From Alphaproteobacteria bacterium (lineage in GTDB: Bacteria; Pseudomonadota; Alphaproteobacteria; SMXS01): a stretch of 64,000 nucleotides of DNA. The stretch covers positions 62,001 through 126,000 of the forward strand of contig JANQQJ010000006.1 of assembly GCA_028284945.1 (NCBI GenBank), given 5' to 3'. Under the pieces are notes generated by a model. It saw only the letters and a program-made list of their open reading frames with translations, made no database searches and had not been told where the DNA came from. Position 1 is the stretch's first letter. The number at the start of each line of letters is the position of its first letter. Positions 25,462-33,860 of this stretch are shown in pieces. Both the position numbers and the translations under genes were made by a program.

Positions 25462-25965
25462 TTAGTGTGTAGATTTCGTTTCGTAGTCCGGGCTCTGGCA
25501 GCCAGTGCACAGGCCGTTTTGGATGGTCTCGCGGTCGGTGATCGTCATGTCGATATCACCTGACTTCGGGTCGACAGCCGGCTGATAGGGCGGTGTTTTG
25601 CCGCCAAAGTCACCTGGTGGATAGTAGTTGCAGGTTAGGTTCAAATTGGCCCAATTGTACCCGGTTCTGGTCTCACGGCCGCACTGCTTGAAGTCGCATC
25701 CGATGAAGCGGGTCTTGGCCCAGACCACCTGGGTATAGTGGCCGCTCGCGGCGGCCGCGGTGCAGCCATCGCCGGCCGACCAGCTATAGCTTCCGCCAGG
25801 CGATAGTGTTGTGTAGAAGCCATTGGCGATCTGGAGGACAAGGTCCGTCGATGACTGATTGTTGACCGTGATATTGGGCGGTGTCGTGACTGTCGCTGCC
25901 TGGGCGTTCGCCGCGACCAACAGTCCCAGTAACCCGATTGCCAGTGCTTTTCTCGTCATCTGCAT
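25462..25965 (-). CDS. Secreted mini-CAP protein (C-terminal half of CAP domain only)
   Basis: The 167-residue protein has a signal peptide ending NAQA, a beta-rich segment (PPNITVNNQSSTDLVLQI, then LSPGGSYSWSAG) and clear CAP signatures: GHYTQVVW (75-82) and CNYYPPG (112-118). A conventional CAP domain has about 70 more residues before these, holding half of the proposed metal or active site; here they are replaced by the short beta segment. The C-terminus adds a CTGC motif. ATG at 25965 follows GGGGAGGAAG and is preferred over 25992. It lies 23 bases after the Rieske gene stop on the same strand and upstream of its paralogue. Confidence 0.8.
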   Translation of the reverse strand: MQMTRKALAIGLLGLLVAANAQAATVTTPPNITVNNQSSTDLVLQIANGFYTTLSPGGSYSWSAGDGCTAAAASGHYTQVVWAKTRFIGCDFKQCGRETRTGYNWANLNLTCNYYPPGDFGGKTPPYQPAVDPKSGDIDMTITDRETIQNGLCTGCQSPDYETKSTH

Positions 25966-25988
25966 TATTCTTCCTCCCCTGAGCGGGT

Positions 25989-27329
25989 TCAATCCGCCAT
26001 ATAGGCGTCAATCCAGTCATGATAGTGCTGCACACGGCCTTCATCCTGGTTCAGCCAGGCCTCTGAGAATCCGCGGGAGTGCATGCCCTTCTGCACATCG
26101 CGGATCAGGTGCACGTCCTGGTCGACGGTAATGGTCATGGAATATTTGCCCGCAATCACCTCGTCCTGGGTGAAGTTCTCGTGTTCCGGCCGCTCCATAT
26201 CCTCTGCGGCAATCGGCTTGTCGCTCAGGTTGAAGGAGATATTCGCACTCCAATCGGCATCCGGGTTGGGCAGCATGCGCAGGGTGAACTTGTCCCAATA
26301 GCATTTGTTCGGGTCGGTCGCATGCGGTCTAGACCGCATGATCCAGACTTCCTCGGGCTGGATCGCCATCACGATATTGGGGAAGATATTGTACTGCACG
26401 ATGTCCGACAGTTCTTCATCTGTCAGCCGGTCATAATTGAAGCCAAGCTTGGGGCCCATTTCGCGCTTCTTGATCTGGATATCCCGGCGTACATCCAGTA
26501 CCCGGCCGCGATAATCTTCCGGGTCCATGCCCACCGCTTTCATCTGCAGATGTTGAGAGGCAGGCACCTCATCGGGGATCGGCAGGCGCGTATTAACGGT
26601 AAAGCCCTCGATCAGGACCCGGTTATGGCCACCGGCCCATAGCTCGGTGCGGGCCGCAGGGCAGTCAAAGATCGTCTCATGCTGCGGGTGGATATGTTCG
26701 ACGTGATAGAGTTCGCCGAAATTGTCCATCACCGCTTTCCAGTTACAGTCCAGGCTGACGGTCTGATCGACAGCGAGCACCATATCTTCCATGCGGAAGG
26801 GTTCGATCATCGGGATCATCGGGTCCAGGAAGTCCTTCAAAGGCGGGACGTCATCGTCCATGCAGACCCAGACTGTTCCGGCCCAAACCTCGACCCGCAC
26901 AGACTTCAGTGACAGCCGGTCGCATGGTGTGCCCTGCACGAAGCGGTCCGCGTCGGGGACGTGTTTTAGGGTGCCATCCAAATCATACGTCCAGCCGTGG
27001 TACGGGCAGACAAAGGCATCAACAGCACCGCGCTCATTGACTGCGATCCGGGCGCCGCGATGCTGGCAGGTGTTGTAATTGGCGGCGACGGTGCCGTCTT
27101 CGGTACAGCTGACGATGATCGATTCCGGCCCCAGGTCGAATACGAAATAGTCGCCTGGTTCGGCGACGTCCTGGGCGACGCCGGCAAACAGCCAGCAGCG
27201 CGGCCAGAGTTTCTCTGCTTCGCGGTGCATATAGTCTGGTGAGGTGAACCGCTCGGCAGTGATGGTGGCGGTCCCGGTGGGCGCGGCTGCGCCATCCTCC
27301 AGTATTGTAACGGCACGGACAGTTGACAT
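25989..27329 (-). CDS. Rieske non-heme iron oxygenase alpha subunit (2)
   Basis: The 446-residue protein has CQHRG and CPYHGWTY (Rieske cluster) and NWKAVMDNFGELYHVEHIHP (iron site, with Glu at the bridging position). It begins with a short disordered stretch and has the usual C-terminal substrate domain. The first bases of the gene follow CAGGGGAAGAAC, which selects ATG 27329 over the longer reading. It faces the DUF2855 gene across a 119-base promoter region in which both ribosome sites read CAGGGGAA. The two mini-CAP genes lie downstream on the same strand. Substrate unknown; a demethylase or hydroxylase is expected. Confidence 0.93.
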   Translation of the reverse strand: MSTVRAVTILEDGAAAPTGTATITAERFTSPDYMHREAEKLWPRCWLFAGVAQDVAEPGDYFVFDLGPESIIVSCTEDGTVAANYNTCQHRGARIAVNERGAVDAFVCPYHGWTYDLDGTLKHVPDADRFVQGTPCDRLSLKSVRVEVWAGTVWVCMDDDVPPLKDFLDPMIPMIEPFRMEDMVLAVDQTVSLDCNWKAVMDNFGELYHVEHIHPQHETIFDCPAARTELWAGGHNRVLIEGFTVNTRLPIPDEVPASQHLQMKAVGMDPEDYRGRVLDVRRDIQIKKREMGPKLGFNYDRLTDEELSDIVQYNIFPNIVMAIQPEEVWIMRSRPHATDPNKCYWDKFTLRMLPNPDADWSANISFNLSDKPIAAEDMERPEHENFTQDEVIAGKYSMTITVDQDVHLIRDVQKGMHSRGFSEAWLNQDEGRVQHYHDWIDAYMAD

Positions 27330-27448
27330 GTTCTTCCCCTGTTTTCTCAATACGAGGGTATGCGAAATGCAGATTTCGGGGAAGGGCGCGTCTGGACTTA
27401 CGCTGTACGCCGTCGGATAGTACAGGCGACTTAATCAGGGGAAGCATA

Positions 27449-28561
27449 ATGTCGACAGTTGAAGCAGGAATCCGCACCGCCGCCATCAAGGTCCGTAAGG
27501 ACGACTTAAGAAGCGCCGAAATTGAACGCGGCGATGCACCAGAGGACATCTCGCTGGCGCAGGGCCAGATTCTGATGCGCGTCGATAAATTCGCGCTCAC
27601 CGCCAACAACATTTCCTATGCGCTGGCGGGCGAGTTGATGAACTATTGGGGGTTCTTCCCGGCCGAGGAGGGATGGGGGCGGGTGCCCGTCTGGGGGTAT
27701 GGCGACGTCATTCGTTCCGAACATCCCGACGTCGCGGTCGGTGAACGGTTCTGGGGCTATTACCCGATGTCGACCCATCTGGTGGCGGAGCCTGACAAGG
27801 TCAATGAGCGCGGCTTTGTCGACAACGCGCCGCACCGCCGCGAGCTGGTCGGTGTCTATAATCAGTATACCAACACAGCTTCCGACCCCTCCTATCGCGC
27901 CGATCAGGAGGGCGCCCGGATGGTGATGAGCCCGCTGTTCAGCACGTCGTTCATTCTCGATGATTTCTTCGACGACAATGACTTCTTTGGCGCCGGGACG
28001 ATGATCGTCGGCAGCGCGTCGTCAAAGACCGGTTTGGGTTTGGCGTTCCTGCTGCACAAGAACCGGGATGTGAAAGTGGTTGGGCTGACCTCACCGGGTA
28101 ACGTGGGTTTCTGCGAAAGCCTGGGGTGCTATGACCAGGTGGTGACCTATGACGCGCTGGAAACCATCGACAACAGCCAGCCGGTGGTTTTCTGCGACAT
28201 GGGCGGCGATGCGGACGTCCTGAAACGTCTGCACACGCATTTCGACAGTAATCTCGCCTATAGCTGTCTTGTCGGTGGCACCCATTGGGAGAATGTCGGC
28301 TGGGGCCAGACCGATCTGCCGGGACCGGCCCCAGCCCCGTTCTTTGCACCGGACCAGTTCACCAAGCGCGCGCAGGATTGGGGGCCTGCAGGTCTACAGG
28401 AACGTATGGGCGCCGCTTGGGACAGTTTCGTCGGCCCCGCACAGGGCTGGATCAAGTCGGAAGAAGCGCGCGGGGTCGAAGTCGTGCGCGACATCTATCT
28501 CAAGATGCTCGACGGTAAGGTGCCGCCCAGCCAGGGATATATATTGTCGCTCAACGAGTGA
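27449..28561 (+). CDS. DUF2855 family protein
   Basis: The 370-residue product matches DUF2855: a GroES-like N-terminal part (SLAQGQILMRVDKFALTANN), the GYGDVIRSEHPDVAVGERFWGYYPM block and a Rossmann-like middle with GSASSKTGLG. It looks like an MDR oxidoreductase remnant without zinc ligands. The biochemical role of the family is unknown, though members often sit in lipid or terpene catabolic clusters. ATG 27449 follows CAGGGGAAG. It heads a run with the heme-PQQ dehydrogenase, KstD-like flavoprotein and GMC oxidoreductase genes. Confidence 0.88.
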   Translation: MSTVEAGIRTAAIKVRKDDLRSAEIERGDAPEDISLAQGQILMRVDKFALTANNISYALAGELMNYWGFFPAEEGWGRVPVWGYGDVIRSEHPDVAVGERFWGYYPMSTHLVAEPDKVNERGFVDNAPHRRELVGVYNQYTNTASDPSYRADQEGARMVMSPLFSTSFILDDFFDDNDFFGAGTMIVGSASSKTGLGLAFLLHKNRDVKVVGLTSPGNVGFCESLGCYDQVVTYDALETIDNSQPVVFCDMGGDADVLKRLHTHFDSNLAYSCLVGGTHWENVGWGQTDLPGPAPAPFFAPDQFTKRAQDWGPAGLQERMGAAWDSFVGPAQGWIKSEEARGVEVVRDIYLKMLDGKVPPSQGYILSLNE

Positions 28562-28613
28562 CTTTGCAGACATAACGCGGACGCGGTTAGACCATTCAGT
28601 GGGGAGGCTGAAA

Positions 28614-30605
28614 TTGGTGCAGACTTATCGATTTGCTGGGTTGCTTGCCGTTGCGCTTATGGCTGGTTGCGGGGCCGTTGAGCCCGAAAGGGCGGCATCT
28701 GAGGATCAGGCAAACTCGACTGAGAAGGTTACGCAGCTGGACCCGCACGGTCCCCAAGAAAGGGCCTATGAGGATCGGCACGGCAATATCAGCAATGAGA
28801 TTCGGGCTGCGGGTCAGGTGGTCTATGATGCGCATTGCGCCACTTGCCACGATCCCGGGCTGAATCGGGCACCGCAGCGCGAGATGCTGATTCTAATGAC
28901 GCCAGAGTCAATCCACCGTGCCCTGACCGACGGCGTGATGCAGTCTGAGGCCGAAGCGCTCAGTGATCGTGAAAAAGTGTTGGTCGCGGAGTATTTGACC
29001 GAACGCAAGCTTGGCTCCATGGACGATATGCCCGCCCCCGTCATGTGCGAGGGGCCTGCGCTTGTTTTCGACCGGTCAGAGCCGCCTGTATTCAACGGTT
29101 GGGGCCTGAGTGGGGGGAATGAGCACTTCATTCCTGCCAGTGTCGCCGGACTGAACAAAGACAATATCGGCACATTGAAATTGAAATGGGCCTATGGCTT
29201 CCCCAACGCGATCCGCGCCCGGTCACAGCCTGCTTCGGCTGGTGGTGCGATCTTTGTCGGCAGTCATAATGGGACGGTCTATGCGCTGGACCGGGAAACC
29301 GGCTGTACGCGCTGGACGTTTACAGCCTCTGCAGAGGTGCGCACCGGCATTGTCATAGACCCCTGGCAGCCGGGTGACGAGGCGGCCCGTCCCTTGGCCT
29401 ATTTTGGTGACTTGATCGGGAACATCTATGCGGTTGACGCCTTTACCGGTGCTCTGGAATGGCGCAAGCGCATGGACGACCATGCCAATACCACCATTAC
29501 GGCAGCGCCTGCGCTGCATGACGGCACGCTTTATGTCTCTGTGTCGGCGCTCGAAGTGTCTGCCGCCATCAACCCGGACTACCCGTGCTGTAGCTTCCGA
29601 GGGTCGGTGGCGGCGCTCGATGCGGCGACCGGCGATGAAAAGTGGCGCACCTATACGATTGATGTTGAACCCTCGGTGCAGGGGCAAAATGCCAGCGGAA
29701 CCGACCAGTTTGGTCCGTCTGGCGCACCCGTCTGGAATACGCCGTCGATTGATGCCAAACGCGGCCAGCTCTACTTCGGCACAGGAGAGAATTATTCGTC
29801 GCCCGCGACCCTGACCAGTGATGCAATTTTTGCGCTCGATCTGGAAACCGGGGCAGTGAAATGGACCTTCCAGGGCACGCCGAATGATGCCTGGAACAGC
29901 GCCTGCGAGAACGAAGACAAAACCAATTGTCCGGCTGAAAATGGACCTGACTTCGACTTTGGTGCAGGGACGATCATCACCAGCGACAGTGACGGACGGG
30001 ACTATGTGCTGGCTGGCCAGAAGTCGGGCATGCAACACGCGCTCGACCCCGACACAGGCGAGGTAATCTGGCAGACGAAAGTCGGCCGCGGCGGCGTTCG
30101 CGCCGGCATTCACTTTGGCATTGCTGCCCAGGGAGACACGGTGTTTTCACCGGTTTCTGACCTGCCGGACAGCAAGGACCATGGTGAAGAGCCCCGGCCC
30201 GGCATGTATGCACTTGATATGAAGACCGGCGACTATTTGTGGCGGGCACCGTCGGAAAACATCTGCGGCGATACGCCGTTTTGTGCACCCGGATATTCAG
30301 CAGCGGTCAGTACGACGCCCGATCTGCTGCTGGCAGGGTCTATCGATGGTCATATGCGGATCTTTGACACGCGGACGGGCGAGATACTCTGGAGCTTCGA
30401 TACACGTCGTGAATTCGAGACCATCAACGGCGTGCCGGCCCGCGGCGGGTCGTTGGGCGGCGGTTCTGCCCCCATTGCGCATGATGGTGTGCTTTACTTC
30501 AATGCAGGTTATGGGTTTTCAGGGATGATGCCCGGAAATGTGCTGCTGGCATTTGAGGTTCAACCCGTAATGGATGTTTCCGAACAAACCGAGGGTGCTG
30601 AGTGA
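28614..30605 (+). CDS. Heme c / PQQ beta-propeller dehydrogenase, lipoprotein (polyvinyl-alcohol-dehydrogenase-like)
   Basis: The 663-residue product starts with a lipoprotein signal (LMAGC, Cys19), then a cytochrome c domain with CATCH (75-79), then an eight-bladed PQQ propeller with repeated GxxYALDxxTG words (GTVYALDRETGCTRW, AIFALDLETGAVKW and others) and a vicinal-type PCC. This is the layout of polyvinyl-alcohol dehydrogenase and related quinohemoproteins, which oxidise secondary alcohols in the periplasm and pass electrons to the heme. The start is TTG 28614, or GTG 28617, just after GGGGAGG; no ATG is suitable. Its stop overlaps the next gene by four bases, so an operon is clear. Substrate unknown, probably a hydrophobic or polymeric alcohol. 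Confidence 0.9.
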   Translation: MVQTYRFAGLLAVALMAGCGAVEPERAASEDQANSTEKVTQLDPHGPQERAYEDRHGNISNEIRAAGQVVYDAHCATCHDPGLNRAPQREMLILMTPESIHRALTDGVMQSEAEALSDREKVLVAEYLTERKLGSMDDMPAPVMCEGPALVFDRSEPPVFNGWGLSGGNEHFIPASVAGLNKDNIGTLKLKWAYGFPNAIRARSQPASAGGAIFVGSHNGTVYALDRETGCTRWTFTASAEVRTGIVIDPWQPGDEAARPLAYFGDLIGNIYAVDAFTGALEWRKRMDDHANTTITAAPALHDGTLYVSVSALEVSAAINPDYPCCSFRGSVAALDAATGDEKWRTYTIDVEPSVQGQNASGTDQFGPSGAPVWNTPSIDAKRGQLYFGTGENYSSPATLTSDAIFALDLETGAVKWTFQGTPNDAWNSACENEDKTNCPAENGPDFDFGAGTIITSDSDGRDYVLAGQKSGMQHALDPDTGEVIWQTKVGRGGVRAGIHFGIAAQGDTVFSPVSDLPDSKDHGEEPRPGMYALDMKTGDYLWRAPSENICGDTPFCAPGYSAAVSTTPDLLLAGSIDGHMRIFDTRTGEILWSFDTRREFETINGVPARGGSLGGGSAPIAHDGVLYFNAGYGFSGMMPGNVLLAFEVQPVMDVSEQTEGAE

Positions 30606-32068
30606 TGACGGAGATTCCTGGTCTTATCGCTGCGTCTGATGTCGAGGAATGGGCCGATGAAACCGACGTCCTGATCATCGGGTTCGGGATTGCCGGCGCC
30701 TGTGCAGCGCTGGAGGCCCGCCGCGCAGGCGCTGACGCGTTGGTCATTGAGCGGGCGAGCGGCGGTGGCGGGGCCAGTGCCCTATCGGCAGGAATCTTTT
30801 ATCTGGGCGGTGGCACGGCGGTGCAGGAAGCGGTCGGCATCGAAGATACGCCGGAGGATATGTTCAAATTCCTGATGGCCAGCACCGGGGCCCCCGATGC
30901 CGAGCTGGTCCGTCGGTTTTGCGATGATTCGGTTGAGCACTTTGATTGGCTGGAGACCCAAGGGGTGCCGTTCGAACGCACCTATTACAAGGATAAGGCC
31001 GTGATCGCACCAACCAGCGAGTGCCTGGCCTCGACTGGTAATGAAAAGCTCTGGCCTTATCGCGAGATCGCGGCACCGGTGCCCCGCGGTCACAAGGTCG
31101 CGATCGAAGGTGATGGTGGCGGCGCGGTGGCGATGGAGGCACTGATCGCCCGCTGTCTCGATGAAGGCGTGCGACCGCTTTACGACAGCCGGGTCACGGC
31201 ACTGATTGTAGACGGGGATGAACGGCTTGTTGGTGCATGTGTCCGGCAGTTTGGCGAGGAACAGAGTCTCCGCGCGCGCCGCGCCGTGATTATCGCGGCC
31301 GGTGGGTTCGGCATGAACAAAGACATGATGGATGAACATGTCCCCAACCTGCCCGAAACGGCGGAGCCACTGGGCATTCCCAACAATGATGGTGATGCCA
31401 TCGTGCTCGGCCAGTCGGCGGGGGCCGCGACCCGGGCGATGGGTGGGATCATTGCAACCGGGTCGTTCTATCCGCCCGGTCACCTGATTAAGGGCGTGCT
31501 GGTTAATATGCGCGGTGAACGCTTTATCGCTGAAGATTCCTACCATGGGCGCACCGCGGATTTCATATTGGAGCAACCGAATTCAGCGGCTTATCTGATT
31601 GTCGATTCGGAAATCTTTGCCTATCCGGAGATTGAAACCGCCAAGCACCGGCTGCTTGATGGCTGGGATTCGATCACTGAGATGGAGGCAGGTCTGAAGC
31701 TGCCGGAAGGGTCATTGCAAACCACCATGGATCAGTACAACAGGGACGCAGCAGCAGGCCATGACACCTTGTTCAATAAGCACCCTGACTGGCTGAAACC
31801 CTTGGACAAAGGCCCGTTCGCGGCCTTTGATGTGGGCTATGGGAACTCCACCTATGTCTATCTGACTTTGGGCGGGCTGCGCACGACTGCCGATGCCGAA
31901 GTGCTGGATGAGCAGGGCAAGACAGTACCGGGACTTTATGCCGCCGGGGCTTGCGTTTCCTCCATTCCGCAGGATGGAAAAGGGTATGCCAGCGGGCTAA
32001 GTTTGGCCCCGGCGTCTTATTATGGCCGGGTTGCAGGACGCAATGCGGCCCGGCTTTCCAACAGATAG
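30602..32068 (+). CDS. FAD-dependent oxidoreductase, 3-ketosteroid dehydrogenase / fumarate-reductase-like
   Basis: The 488-residue protein has an N-terminal FAD Rossmann motif (DVLIIGFGIAGACAALEAR, GxGxxG at 27-32), the AVIIAAGGFGMN motif, GKTVPGLYAAGACVSS near the end and a C-terminal GKGYASGLSLAPASYYGRVAGR. The layout fits the flavocytochrome c/KstD superfamily; catalytic tyrosines of KstD cannot be assigned by eye. It would dehydrogenate a ring ketone or reduce a double bond. ATG overlaps the stop of the PQQ gene. It is followed ten bases later by the GMC gene. Confidence 0.88.
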   Translation: MMTEIPGLIAASDVEEWADETDVLIIGFGIAGACAALEARRAGADALVIERASGGGGASALSAGIFYLGGGTAVQEAVGIEDTPEDMFKFLMASTGAPDAELVRRFCDDSVEHFDWLETQGVPFERTYYKDKAVIAPTSECLASTGNEKLWPYREIAAPVPRGHKVAIEGDGGGAVAMEALIARCLDEGVRPLYDSRVTALIVDGDERLVGACVRQFGEEQSLRARRAVIIAAGGFGMNKDMMDEHVPNLPETAEPLGIPNNDGDAIVLGQSAGAATRAMGGIIATGSFYPPGHLIKGVLVNMRGERFIAEDSYHGRTADFILEQPNSAAYLIVDSEIFAYPEIETAKHRLLDGWDSITEMEAGLKLPEGSLQTTMDQYNRDAAAGHDTLFNKHPDWLKPLDKGPFAAFDVGYGNSTYVYLTLGGLRTTADAEVLDEQGKTVPGLYAAGACVSSIPQDGKGYASGLSLAPASYYGRVAGRNAARLSNR

Positions 32069-32077
32069 TTCAGGCAT

Positions 32078-33697
32078 ATGGAAACATACGACTACATCAT
32101 TGTCGGCGCGGGGTCGGCAGGTTGCGTGCTGGCCAACCGGCTCTCGGAAAATCCAAAAAACAAAGTTCTGCTGCTTGAGGCCGGCGGCGCTGATACCAGC
32201 ATCTTGATCGGCATGCCCAAGGGGATCGCCAAGCTGGTCACGGATCCCGGCCATGCCTGGCACTTCCCCGTTGAGCAGGAGCGGTTCGAGGGCAAGCCCT
32301 CACAGGAAGTCTGGGTGCGCGGCAAGACGCTGGGCGGGTCCAGCTCGATCAATGGCATGATTTATTCCCGTGGCCATCCGAACGACTATGACGACTGGAA
32401 GGAAGAGGCCGGGCCCGGCTGGGGTTGGGACGAGATGAAGGCCGCCTTCATGGCGGTCGAAGACCACGAGCTGGGCGCGACCGACTATCGCGGCGCCGGC
32501 GGGCCGCTGCATGTCAGCACGGGCAAGCTGCGTTATCCGGCGTCGGAAGCCATGCTGGAGGCAGGGATCCAGATGGGCCTGCCACGGCGTGAAGAACTCA
32601 ACCACCCGGAGCTGGAGGGCGTCGGTTATTATAGTCATACCATCAAGAACGGACGGCGAGTCAGTTCGGCGAAAGCCTTTCTGAAGCCCGCATCGAAACG
32701 GCCCAATCTGCGGATCATCACCGACGCTCATACGGACCGGGTGCTGTTCGACGGACACCGGGCGACGGGCGTGGCTGTGCGGGTCAATGGTCAGCCGACG
32801 GAGTTTCACAGCGCTGGTGAGATCATCATTTCGGCCGGCACGATCATGTCGCCGGTCATTTTGCAGCGTTCGGGCATTGGCCCGGCGGCGCATCTGCAGT
32901 CGATTGGCCTCGACGTCATCAGTGACAGTCCGGATTGCGGCGCGCGGATGCGCGAACATGTCGGCTTTGGCCTGCCGCACCGTCTGAAAAACGCCAAGGG
33001 GCTGAACCACCGCTATCAGGGCCTGGGACTGATCGGCAGTGTCCTGCAATACTATCTCACCCGCACCGGGCCCCTGGCGACGGGGATATATGAGATTGGT
33101 GCTTTTGCCCGCAGCACGCCGGAAATGGACCGTCCCGACATGCAGATCTTTGTCGGCGCGTTCACCTTCGATCGCAGCGACGACAACTTCCCCGTGCCGC
33201 TTCAGTCACCGGAAAAACTGCCGGGCCTTAATATCTATGGGCAATTGGTGCAGGCCAGCAGCGAAGGCACGATCATGATCAAGTCCGGCGATCCGGACGA
33301 GAATCCCTACATCGCGCCCAATTGGCTCGAGACCGATTACGATAAGCAGACCGCCATCGCGATCGTTAAATATATGCGCCGATATGTGCGCCAACCGGCA
33401 CTGCAGCCCTATGTCGCGGAAGAGTTACTGCCGGGCCCGGATTACGACACAGACGAAAAGATTCTTGAAGCTGTACGTCACCTCTCCACCTCCGGCTTGC
33501 ACGCGACCAGTACGTGCCGTATGGGCCGGGACAATGCAGCAGTGGTCGACAACGAGTTGAAGGTCAAAGGTGTCGAGGGGTTGCGGGTGGCCGATTGTTC
33601 GGTGATGCCGGGACTGATTTCCGGCAATACCAATGGCCCCGCCATCGCCATGGGCTGGCGTGCATCGGATGTGATTTTGAATGGGTTGAGCGGGTAG
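32078..33697 (+). CDS. GMC-family FAD oxidoreductase (choline/alcohol dehydrogenase type)
   Basis: The 539-residue protein has the GMC N-terminus [20 protein letters not shown], the [19 protein letters not shown] signature, the second signature [23 protein letters not shown] and the C-terminal catalytic pair HATSTCRMG (His) and [13 protein letters not shown] (Asn). Such enzymes oxidise alcohols, including sterols and alkanols, with FAD. It is the last gene of the DUF2855/PQQ/KstD-like run. A CCCTCTCCC-type palindrome block follows. Confidence 0.93.
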   Translation: METYDYIIVGAGSAGCVLANRLSENPKNKVLLLEAGGADTSILIGMPKGIAKLVTDPGHAWHFPVEQERFEGKPSQEVWVRGKTLGGSSSINGMIYSRGHPNDYDDWKEEAGPGWGWDEMKAAFMAVEDHELGATDYRGAGGPLHVSTGKLRYPASEAMLEAGIQMGLPRREELNHPELEGVGYYSHTIKNGRRVSSAKAFLKPASKRPNLRIITDAHTDRVLFDGHRATGVAVRVNGQPTEFHSAGEIIISAGTIMSPVILQRSGIGPAAHLQSIGLDVISDSPDCGARMREHVGFGLPHRLKNAKGLNHRYQGLGLIGSVLQYYLTRTGPLATGIYEIGAFARSTPEMDRPDMQIFVGAFTFDRSDDNFPVPLQSPEKLPGLNIYGQLVQASSEGTIMIKSGDPDENPYIAPNWLETDYDKQTAIAIVKYMRRYVRQPALQPYVAEELLPGPDYDTDEKILEAVRHLSTSGLHATSTCRMGRDNAAVVDNELKVKGVEGLRVADCSVMPGLISGNTNGPAIAMGWRASDVILNGLSG

Positions 33698-33707
33698 GAT
33701 TCTGATT

Positions 33708-33851
33708 CCCTCTCCCTTTGGGAGAGGGTTGGGATAAGGGGCGGCGCTTCAAGCAACGTAGCGCCCGTCATGAAAGCCTGTGGATTTCGGCATAGACCGA
33801 CCCTCACCCGCTCGCCTTTCAGGCTCGCCGCCCTCTCCCAGAGGGAGAGGG
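33708..33851. repeat. Paired CCCTCTCCC/GGGAGAGGG palindromes (family C)
   Basis: CCCTCTCCC-TTT-GGGAGAGGG (33708-33728) and CCCTCTCCC-AGA-GGGAGAGGG (33831-33851) are perfect 9-bp hairpins about 100 bases apart. Between them lie a GGCGCT/AGCGCC hairpin and the words CCCTCACCC and CTCGCC. It fills the convergent gap between the GMC and RND genes. The same palindrome recurs at 45556-45786. It resembles REP-type elements and could stop transcription both ways. Confidence 0.8.
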
Positions 33852-33860
33852 ATACTTGAC

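Noticed and set aside
28269-28613. 115-codon upstream extension of the heme-PQQ gene
   Set aside because: It lies inside the DUF2855 gene in another frame. The ribosome site and lipoprotein signal place the start at 28614.
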